Origin: an uncultured candidate division Zixibacteria bacterium
GTDB taxonomy: Bacteria > Zixibacteria > MSB-5A5 > SM1-73
Direction: 5' to 3'
NCBI GenBank assembly: GCA_903908285.1
Contig: CAIVRH010000039.1
Location: 62,001-126,000 of the forward strand
Length of the DNA: 64,000 nucleotides
The notes below the pieces were generated by a model. It saw nothing but the letters and a program-made list of their open reading frames with translations. It was not told the DNA's origin and made no database searches. Shown in pieces: positions 9,092-15,684 of the stretch. Positions within the stretch are counted from its first letter, which is position 1. Every line of letters starts with the position of its first letter. The position numbers and the translations under genes are program-made.

Positions 9092-10624
9092 ATGAAAAAT
9101 AAGACTCTATTGGCGTTGCTGTTGATTCTCTGGGCAACACAGGTCTTTGCCCAGGTCGATACCGCCTGGGTAAGAAGGTATAACGGTAGGTCCAACCAGT
9201 CCGATTGGCCATATGCTATGGTTCTGGATGCTTCGGGTAACATATATGTGAGTGGATACAGTATGGATAGCGTATCTTCTGCGGATTATGCCACGGTTAA
9301 ATATCGTCCCAACGGGGATACGGCCTGGGTAAGAAGGTATAACGGACCCGGAAACGATTGGGATCAGGCGGTCTCTATAGGTGTTGATGCGCACGGAAAC
9401 GTGTTTGTTTCCGGTTACAGTCCGCAAAGCAGCACCCCTCCTTTTAACCAGGATTATGCTACGGTGAAGTACGATTCAACTGGCAGCGAGGTCTGGGTGA
9501 AAAGATATAACGGTACTGCCAATGGAGACGATTATGTTTACGCCAATGCTGTGGACTTGTCCGGTAATGTTTACGTGACCGGGAAAGGTCAGCAAACCGG
9601 AACCAACGCCGATTATACCACGATCAAGTACTATCCTAATGGTGATACCGCCTGGGTAAGAAGATATAATGGTATGAACAACAGCTACGACGAAGCGCAT
9701 GCCATAGCGGTGGATGATTCCGGATATGTTTACGTTACCGGCTACGCAGATGAAGGGGGAAGCCAGGTTATCAATGCAACCACGGTTAAGTATGCACCGA
9801 ATGGGAATGTAGTTTGGGTGAGCTCGTATAATGCCGGTTTTGATTATGGCACCACTATTGCGGTTGACCATTCGGGTTATGTATACGTAACCGGATACAG
9901 CGGCATGGGCGCTTCTTATGATTACTTCACAGTCAAGTACCGTTCAAACGGCGACACCGCCTGGACCAGAAGGTACAACGGTCCGGCCAACGACTGGGAT
10001 GAAGCCGTGGCCTTAGCTTTGGACGATTTCGGCAACGTGTATGTCACCGGATTTTCCTTTGGAATAGAAACATACCGGGATTACCTGACCATCAAGTATG
10101 ATTCGACCGGAACCGAGCTTTGGGCAGCCAGGTACAACGGACCGGGAAATAACACGGACCAACCGTCGGATATGGCGGTGGACGGATTTGGGAATGTGTA
10201 TGTGACCGGATTCAGTATGGGTTCCGGAACCAGTTCCGACTATGCCACGGTCAAGTACAACTCACAGGGTAAGGAAGTATGGGTTGCCAGGTATAATGAT
10301 CCCACCAATGGGACGGATGAAGCTGAAGCCATAGCCATAGATGCCAACTATAACATCTATGTAACCGGATATAGCTGGGGGAGCGGGACAGTGGGTGACT
10401 ATACCACCATCAAGTACGTGCAGATTCTGCATGGAGACGCTAACGGGGATAAAGTAATAGACATCGGTGACGTGATCTATTTGATAAATTACCTCTATAA
10501 AGGTGGTTTGGCCCCGGTTCCCTTGGAATCGGGAGATACCAATTGCGATGTATTGGAAGATGTGGGCGATGTGATATACCTGATCAATTACCTCTTCAAG
10601 GGCGGGCCGCCACCAAGCTGTTAG
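9092..10624 (+). CDS. Secreted SBBP beta-propeller protein with dockerin-like tail
   Basis: A 510-residue protein with a clean signal peptide (MKNKTLLALLLILWATQVFA). About eight repeats of 55-58 residues follow, each reading roughly DTAWVRRYNGPGND, then VDDSGNVYVTGYS, then DYATVKYDSNG; these are SBBP/NHL-like propeller blades. Residues about 447-510 are the paired calcium-binding dockerin-like module (GDANGDKVIDIGDVIYLIN and CDVLEDVGDVIYLIN) ending in GGPPPSC. It is paralogous to the partial gene at the left edge. No enzymatic motif is seen, so a structural or binding role on the cell surface is inferred. Start chosen at the first ATG ahead of the signal peptide; the ribosome site is weak (AGAAAGAG). 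Confidence 0.88.
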   Translation: MKNKTLLALLLILWATQVFAQVDTAWVRRYNGRSNQSDWPYAMVLDASGNIYVSGYSMDSVSSADYATVKYRPNGDTAWVRRYNGPGNDWDQAVSIGVDAHGNVFVSGYSPQSSTPPFNQDYATVKYDSTGSEVWVKRYNGTANGDDYVYANAVDLSGNVYVTGKGQQTGTNADYTTIKYYPNGDTAWVRRYNGMNNSYDEAHAIAVDDSGYVYVTGYADEGGSQVINATTVKYAPNGNVVWVSSYNAGFDYGTTIAVDHSGYVYVTGYSGMGASYDYFTVKYRSNGDTAWTRRYNGPANDWDEAVALALDDFGNVYVTGFSFGIETYRDYLTIKYDSTGTELWAARYNGPGNNTDQPSDMAVDGFGNVYVTGFSMGSGTSSDYATVKYNSQGKEVWVARYNDPTNGTDEAEAIAIDANYNIYVTGYSWGSGTVGDYTTIKYVQILHGDANGDKVIDIGDVIYLINYLYKGGLAPVPLESGDTNCDVLEDVGDVIYLINYLFKGGPPPSC

Positions 10625-10662
10625 TTCTCTATTATCCTATTATTTCACAGGCATATAAAAAG

Positions 10663-10692
10663 CCCCAGTTTTTACGAACCTGGGGTTTTTTT
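10663..10692 (+). terminator. Rho-independent terminator shared with other dockerin genes
   Basis: Stem CCCCAG (10663-10668), loop TTTTTACGAAC, CTGGGG (10680-10685), then a run of seven T. The stretch from the stop codon to this hairpin is almost the same as at 15361-15430. Confidence 0.93.
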
Positions 10693-11050
10693 CTCCCTCT
10701 ACCCTTTGGGGAGAGGAAGAGAATGTTCTTTGGGCTAAAGCCCAAATGGAAGTGGGGACTCTTCACTTTCGCCTTATAACCCCCTAAATCCCCCTTGTCA
10801 GGGGGACTTTGATTTTCCTGCCCACGACCTGAAAGTCGTAGCAATAAATAGTGGAGAATAGCAGGAGTGCATTAGCTTGTTGGAGCGAAGCCGAAATCCC
10901 GCTTAGCGGGGCTAATGCTTGCGGAAGCCCCGCCTTTGGTGGTTCGGCTTCCTTCGGCTTCACCTCAGGACGTGTCGCTCACCATCCTGAGCCATACGAA
11001 GGACGGGATCTTTTGGACGAGCTTCCGCACTCCTAAAAGATCCCGACTGC

Positions 11051-11104
11051 TGAACTTACTGAACTTACTGAACTTACTGAACTTACTGGACTTACTGGAC
11101 TTCC
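11051..11104. repeat. Tandem 9-bp repeat, six units
   Basis: Four exact copies of TGAACTTAC, then TGGACTTAC and TGGACTTCC. It is in non-coding DNA; the 9-bp unit keeps frame but no start or conserved protein surrounds it. Confidence 0.95.
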
Positions 11105-11516
11105 GGATTGCATTTTTTTCTTTTTTTCAATGTCCGGAGAACTGGACTTGGGGGGCTTGGGGGTGATGGGGGTGGTGGTTTTTAATTTTTTATTCACTTT
11201 TAACGAGATTAAGAGTTCAAGATTCAAGATTCAAAATAAGAGTTCAAAAGTTAAAATGTTCAAGGGTTCAATTAAAGCAAATACACATTCGATACATTCG
11301 GAAAGGGTGTATGCATAATACACTCTGTCTCTCATATATTGGGAAGCTGTACTTTTCACCACCGAAGTTGTACCGAATTTGTTGCTACAACCTCACCCCC
11401 TTTACTATGGATCTTCGATGTCCCCCTCTCTCCCGCCTTTGGTGGGATTTTCAACGTGAAACGGAGAGGGGGATAAAACGGTCAACGGATGGAACGGATT
11501 AGCAAAGTTGTGGTTC

Positions 11517-11579
11517 GAAACTCATCATAAATGCTTCGAAGCTCAGCATAAATAGTTCAAAGCTCACCATAAATGGGAT
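11517..11579. repeat. Tandem 21-bp repeat, three units
   Basis: Three consecutive units with the shared core GCTCA.CATAAAT (first unit has ACTCATCATAAAT). It ends 25 bp before the attC end of the integron cassette. Confidence 0.85.
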
Positions 11580-11603
11580 TTAATCCACGCTGAGCATGTA
11601 GGA

Positions 11604-11690
11604 GGATAACGTTCGCCATAACCGGCAGCAAAAAGTGACGCGACGAAGGAGCGATGCTTTTTGTTGCTCGAGTTGATGGCGTTGTTAGGC
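11604..11690 (-). other. attC recombination site of an integron cassette
   Basis: On the minus strand: R'' GCCTAAC (11690-11684, a perfect RYYYAAC), spacer AAC, L'' GCCATCAAC, a long imperfect stem GCAACAAAAAG / CTTTTTGCTGC, L' GTTATGGC, spacer GAAC, and R' GTTATCC (11610-11604). L'' and L' pair perfectly except for one extra C, which on the other strand is the unpaired G typical of attC hairpins. Length is 87 nt. It starts 10 nt after the stop of the upstream minus-strand gene, the normal position of attC. R' departs from GTTRRRY, as expected if its last six bases belong to the DNA next to the insertion. Confidence 0.85.
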
Positions 11691-11700
11691 CGGGTAAGAC

Positions 11701-12534
11701 TCAATATAGTTTGTATGAAAATCCAATCTGAAAGATATTGTCATTCTTTCTGTCGAATGGCAGCTTTCCGGTGCTGTACGCTATAAATAAATCATTCTTT
11801 AATCCAACGCGGAGAGTCGCTAGTTCATGTTTATCGAGTCCGGCACTTTTAATGGCGGACGGCGCTTTGTTTTCCAAGAAGTATCTATAGTTAAGCTCAA
11901 CAGTCCTTACCGCATTCCAGTTCAACGGGCACATGTATAGAAATTCAAGATTCCATCTGTAGTATGAATCTAGTGTTGTAGTTCCAATCGCCGTTTTGCG
12001 TTCACTATCATCTTTAGGGTCAACTCGACCGTAGTTAGCATCTAACGCTACAAAGTCATTCGCTGCTAAAACTGCATATTTTCCATATGTAGCCCCGAGA
12101 CCATAGACAAGCTGCTTGTTATAAAAGCTTTGGTCTGTCTCGTATTTAGAAAATAGCCCGCCAATGACGGAGCCTGCTCTTGGGGTGCTATAGCGCAGTT
12201 TTGCATCCAAAAGGAACTCCAAAAAATTCTTTGGATTTCTAGCTTTTGATACAGCGACAGTACCGCTACCAGAGTAACTAACGACAGCGGAACCAATCGC
12301 TACGTTCGGGTTAATGGATGCCCCCGAGTCTTTCGAGTTGAAATCCTTAGATAATAGCTCACCACTAAATTTATACTCTATGCCTACCGCTGCACCTATT
12401 CCATCTTTTGAGTCAATGACGATAGGATTGAAGTCAAAGCTGCTATTTTTGTTTTCCGTATCCGACTCCGCAGAGAAAGCCAGCTTTGAAACGAGAAGTA
12501 ACGCAAAGACAATGAATTGGGTTGGTTTTTTCAT
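11701..12534 (-). CDS. Cassette-borne predicted outer-membrane beta-barrel protein, unknown function
   Basis: The ATG at 12534 is chosen because it follows GGAAGGG by 6 nt and opens a classic signal peptide (MKKPTQFIVFALLLVSKLAF, cleaved near FSAES). An in-frame extension upstream has no ribosome site. The mature part of about 255 residues has alternating polar/apolar strands, many Tyr and Phe, and a C terminus IFQIGFSYKLY ending in Tyr, like outer-membrane barrels recognised by BamA. Visible blocks include GIGAAVGIEYKFSGELL and YGLGATYGKYAVLAA. I recognise no named family. It is the second gene of the integron cassette, with attC right after its stop. A porin-like or sensor barrel is only an inference. 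Confidence 0.75.
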   Translation of the reverse strand: MKKPTQFIVFALLLVSKLAFSAESDTENKNSSFDFNPIVIDSKDGIGAAVGIEYKFSGELLSKDFNSKDSGASINPNVAIGSAVVSYSGSGTVAVSKARNPKNFLEFLLDAKLRYSTPRAGSVIGGLFSKYETDQSFYNKQLVYGLGATYGKYAVLAANDFVALDANYGRVDPKDDSERKTAIGTTTLDSYYRWNLEFLYMCPLNWNAVRTVELNYRYFLENKAPSAIKSAGLDKHELATLRVGLKNDLFIAYSTGKLPFDRKNDNIFQIGFSYKLY

Positions 12535-12547
12535 AATTACCCTTCCT

Positions 12548-12934
12548 TTATGATTCGTCTGGGAATTTGATATTTGCATCCACAATCTCGGCCAGATCTT
12601 TGATTGTTTTCTCTCCATCAGCGAATATCTCGGCAATGGAGGAAATTATAGCCGCTGACGAGGTGGCGGTGTTTTGCTTGCTAACCGTGAAGATTTTCAC
12701 GATATGTGTGATGAATTTTCTAGCGATTTCTAGCGACAAGACTTCAAGTATTTGAGGATTCGTTGTCGTTTGAGGAAAGTAGCGAAGTTTTTTGAGTTTT
12801 ACTGATGGGGCTTTGTCAAAGGAGATTTCGGAATCCTCAAACTGGTCAAGAAACTTGTCTCCTTCGAGAACTTTGTAAGTTGCCGTGCATGCGTTGTTCT
12901 CTTTCCATTCATAGGTTGCTTTTGTTTTGGGCAT
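12548..12934 (-). CDS. Cassette-borne small protein of unknown function
   Basis: A 128-residue protein without signal peptide or membrane segment. The start ATG follows AAAGGAAAAATC. The N-terminal half (residues 1-60) looks beta-rich (ATYEWKENNACTATYKVLEG), the C-terminal half helical, with a Ser/Ala/Ile-rich stretch (SSAAIISSIAEIFADGEKTI) and an acidic end. It lies 13 nt upstream of the barrel gene on the same strand and both lie inside one cassette, so they may work together. No family recognised. Confidence 0.65.
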   Translation of the reverse strand: MPKTKATYEWKENNACTATYKVLEGDKFLDQFEDSEISFDKAPSVKLKKLRYFPQTTTNPQILEVLSLEIARKFITHIVKIFTVSKQNTATSSAAIISSIAEIFADGEKTIKDLAEIVDANIKFPDES

Positions 12935-12988
12935 GATTTTTCCTTTCTCTGTTTGTGTGGATAGTTAGCAGAAATAGCTTAGGCCTAA

Positions 12989-13789
12989 CTATGGTTATCT
13001 GGTTTCTATATAACATTCCTTGATTTCCTTCCTACAGAGCATCAACCGGGCTGCGGACTCCGTGCCCTCCGCGATTCAGCATATAGGTATAAATCATGAT
13101 GGCTCACACATAGTTCCATTTACTTGCCAACCAGTGACACCCCTAGTTTTATTGATCGCTACCCGATTTCCCATGAAATCGATTTTGTATATATGGCACA
13201 TTATAACGTGTAGGCAATCTTGTCAAGCTTTATTTAAATTATTTTTCGACTATGCTGCATGGGGGGAAGTCTTTACTTAATTTGGAACCCCCTCTCTCCC
13301 GCCGCTGGTGGTTCGCCACAGCTCACCATCCTGAGCAAATCGAAGGACGGGATTTTCAACTTAATCCTCTCCCATCAAGGGAGAGGAAATTCCTCTTCCC
13401 CTCCACCGCTTTATCCCACGACCTGAAGGGCGAAGCAATAAATTGTAACGTTATTGTCAGAAACCGAGGGAAGTTGATATACTGACTTAAGTTAAGTAGA
13501 GTATAAATGAACCTGGATTAAGTTTCCAAGGTTTGTTCACTAAAATCTTCTTGCTTTTTAAGAGAAATTGCATATTTTTAAGACAACTGTTAAATTCTTT
13601 TAAAAGAGATCTAAGAGGATATACCAATTCCTACGGAACAGCTGGAATTGGGGATGCATTTTATCTTATCAACAATAGATTCTTTTTGACAGATGTCAGT
13701 TTTTTAAGAGTTAGAATTACCTGCGGTTATGGCAATTCAATAAGAGGGTCATTAGCAGGTTTAAACACCATAAAACAAGGAGGTGTAAG
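12989..13789. other. Non-coding region right of the integron cassette
   Basis: No intact gene. It contains the cassette's host junction, a GC-rich inverted motif near 13050, the repeats GCTCACCATCCTGAGC (13321) and CCCACGACCTGAAGG (13415), a CCTCTCCC/GGGAGAGG palindrome near 13366-13383, and a dockerin-like remnant (separate entry). The last 100 bp form the leader of the gene at 13790. Confidence 0.6.
13641..13690 (+). pseudogene. Decayed dockerin-module fragment
   Basis: In one frame this reads AGIGDAFYLINNRFFLT, close to the dockerin-like core DVGDVVYLINYLFK of the neighbouring genes, and the DNA (GGGGATGCATTTTATCTTAT then CAACAATAG) follows the same codon pattern as GGAGATGTGGTTTACCTCAT then CAACTATCT at 15301. 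There is no second half and no upstream protein domain. It could be a gene fossil or chance similarity. Confidence 0.4.
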
Positions 13790-15361
13790 ATGAAAAGAAG
13801 CTGGTTGATTTTGTTGGTTTTGTTTCTTTTTGTAGTTGGGGGGATATCGTGGGCTGCTTGTCCACAGGACCCGAATGACTTGGGAAATTGCGACACCATG
13901 TATGTAGAGCCTTGGCCTGCCGATACTCTTTTAAGCGGTGGAGCGCCATTTTTTGTTAGAGTTCCCATCTATGCCACCACTGATGTGGCTGATGCGAGCA
14001 TTGATTCGATTATTGCGTTTGTTTTTCCTCTGTGTTACACCCACAGCAATCCCAGCAAGTACTGTAGTCTGACGTATGTCCAGAACACTTGTCATCTGTT
14101 ACCATCACCGGTTGATTCGCTTGAGCGGAGTATCTTCCGCCATCTGGAAAGATCCCCTGGTGATACCTTGTTCAATCGGATGATGAGGTTATCCCAGACT
14201 AATCCTGGGGAGGAGTGGGATAGCCGAATCCTTAATCTGGATAAAACCTCTCATTTCTGGTTAGCAATTGTCGCCACTGGGACTGCGGATCGGGCTTGGT
14301 GGCAGGGAAGCAGGGTTCTGGTAGCCACCATGACTTTTAAACTGCAGGATACGATGCAAATCTGTATTGACACCTGCTTCTGGCCACCTAGCTCTAACTT
14401 GACTTGGGTAAGGAAAGATGTCATCAAAAAAGTTCCCCGGATGGGAAGTCCACATGACCCGGCATCTTACAAAGTATGCTTTAAACTTCGCTATGGGTAT
14501 GATGTTACCATCACCAGTATCAACGACGTGGGCAATGATCAGGGCAAGCAGGTTCGAATAAATTGGACCAGCTTTCACGGCTCTTTACCCTTAGCTAATC
14601 ACTTCACCATATTCAGAAGGATAGACTCTTTGCTTTATGACCAGTACATTGACACACCAGCTTGGTTCTCTCCGGAGGACTATCCTCCTGGCAGGTGGGA
14701 GATGGTTGGCACTTATCCTGCTTATGATGAAACGGTCTATTCGGCAACAGTGCCAACCCTAAAGGATTCTACTGTAAGCGAGGGAATGTATTGGTCGGTG
14801 TTTTTCGTAAGAGCCGGGACAGACAATCCCGCAGTGTATTATGATTCGCCAATCGACTCCGGCTATTCTCTGGATAATCTGTCGCCATCAGCTCCTAAAG
14901 GACTCTTCTCGTCCCATGAGATGGATCGAACCAGACTTCAATGGCATGCCATCCCAGATGTGGATTTCAATTATTATACAATCTACCGGGATACAGTCAG
15001 TGGCTTTATGCCGCAGTTTGAAAAAAGATTGGGTTTCGCCATAGACAGCAGCTTCTTTGATACGACGGCTCAATTAGGGAGAATATATTATTATCTCGTC
15101 TCTGCCACCGATTTCTCAGGCAACGAAAGTAGTCCATCCAACGAATCGACTGGAATCCGTTACATTGTTGGTGATGCCAACACGGATGAGGTTATAGATG
15201 TCGGTGATGTTGTTTATCTGATAAACTACCTCTTCAAGGGTGGACCAGATCCTAATCCTTTACAAGCAGGAGATGCTACTTGCGATGGAAATGTTGATGT
15301 AGGAGATGTGGTTTACCTCATCAACTATCTCTTCAAATCAGGACCACCACCAAGCTGTTAG
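13790..15361 (+). CDS. Secreted protein: novel Cys-rich N-domain, two Fn3-like domains, dockerin-like tail
   Basis: A 523-residue exoprotein; ATG follows AAGGAGG. Signal peptide to about residue 22. Residues about 23-230 are a domain shared with the next gene, with landmarks ACPQDPND, WPADT, CYTHSNPSKYCSLT, SIFRHLE, KTSHFWLAI and CIDTCFWPPSSNLTW. Two fibronectin-III-like domains follow (about 235-360 and 365-455, the latter with FNYYTIYRDT and YYLVSATDFSGNES). The paired dockerin-like module (about 460-523) ends in SGPPPSC. No catalytic motif is seen. It precedes a paralogue on the same strand by 323 bp, with a terminator between, so they are tandem but separately transcribed. A binding or matrix role is inferred. 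Confidence 0.85.
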   Translation: MKRSWLILLVLFLFVVGGISWAACPQDPNDLGNCDTMYVEPWPADTLLSGGAPFFVRVPIYATTDVADASIDSIIAFVFPLCYTHSNPSKYCSLTYVQNTCHLLPSPVDSLERSIFRHLERSPGDTLFNRMMRLSQTNPGEEWDSRILNLDKTSHFWLAIVATGTADRAWWQGSRVLVATMTFKLQDTMQICIDTCFWPPSSNLTWVRKDVIKKVPRMGSPHDPASYKVCFKLRYGYDVTITSINDVGNDQGKQVRINWTSFHGSLPLANHFTIFRRIDSLLYDQYIDTPAWFSPEDYPPGRWEMVGTYPAYDETVYSATVPTLKDSTVSEGMYWSVFFVRAGTDNPAVYYDSPIDSGYSLDNLSPSAPKGLFSSHEMDRTRLQWHAIPDVDFNYYTIYRDTVSGFMPQFEKRLGFAIDSSFFDTTAQLGRIYYYLVSATDFSGNESSPSNESTGIRYIVGDANTDEVIDVGDVVYLINYLFKGGPDPNPLQAGDATCDGNVDVGDVVYLINYLFKSGPPPSC

Positions 15362-15396
15362 TTCTCGATTATCATATTATTTCGCATACACTTAAA

Positions 15397-15430
15397 AGCC
15401 CCAGTTTTTACGAATCTGGGGCTTTTTTTT
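15397..15430 (+). terminator. Rho-independent terminator
   Basis: AAGCCCCAG, loop TTTTTACGAAT, CTGGGGCTT, then a run of T. It is a near copy of the terminator at 10663. The remaining 250 bp before the next gene hold its promoter and leader; nothing else was recognised there. Confidence 0.93.
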
Positions 15431-15684
15431 CAATAAATTTGAGTTTTTTGCTTTTCATGAAGCAAAATCTGCTTGCTTTTTTTAGAAAATCGAATTATAA
15501 TGAGACTGAAGAATCAAAGTTTTACTTGTAATCTTAACAAAATTATATACTTCTGTTTTTACCTACTCCTAAAACTGGAGACAGTACACCTTTGCCGGGA
15601 TGCAGGTATGGAAAGTGAGAACGATAACATTGAATATGACTTTGAAACTAATAACCTTTAAACTGGTTTGAAAGGAGCAGCAAT

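Larger units (their letters stand above)
10693..11603. other. Repeat-rich non-coding region left of the integron cassette
   Basis: No gene is supported. It holds several degenerate dispersed repeats: CTCCCTCTACCC/GGGGAGAGG near 10693, CCCACGACCTGAAAG at 10821 (also at 13415), GCTCACCATCCTGAGC at 10977 (also at 13321), and a 40-bp stretch at 11391-11430 that recurs at 26742-26779 inverted. It also has a 9-bp tandem array and a 21-bp triple repeat, listed separately. The 11105-11300 part is low-complexity AT and G-run sequence. Confidence 0.7.
11610..12988 (-). mobile_element. Solitary integron gene cassette (1379 bp, two genes)
   Basis: The right boundary on the minus strand is a core site GTTAGGC (12989-12983); the left is the attC above. 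Cutting between G and TT at both cores gives an excised circle whose joined core would be GTTAGGC, exactly complementary to the R'' GCCTAAC of the attC. This match between the two ends, 1.3 kb apart, is the signature of a cassette. It carries two same-strand genes with short leaders (54 nt before the first ATG, 10 nt from the last stop to attC). No integrase, attI or second attC is visible in the window, so it looks like a lone insertion. Confidence 0.8.

Noticed and set aside
11051-11104. CRISPR-like array
   Set aside because: Nine-bp units without spacers and no cas genes; it is a simple tandem repeat.
12990-13100. attC or attI directly upstream of the cassette
   Set aside because: The DNA has a GC-rich dyad near 13050 but no R''/L'' pair matching the AACCAGATAACC side, and no intI gene is near.
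13533-13793. 86-residue open frame as a real gene
   Set aside because: No ribosome site, no coherent protein, and it overlaps the start of the well-supported gene at 13790; only the dockerin-like remnant within it is notable.
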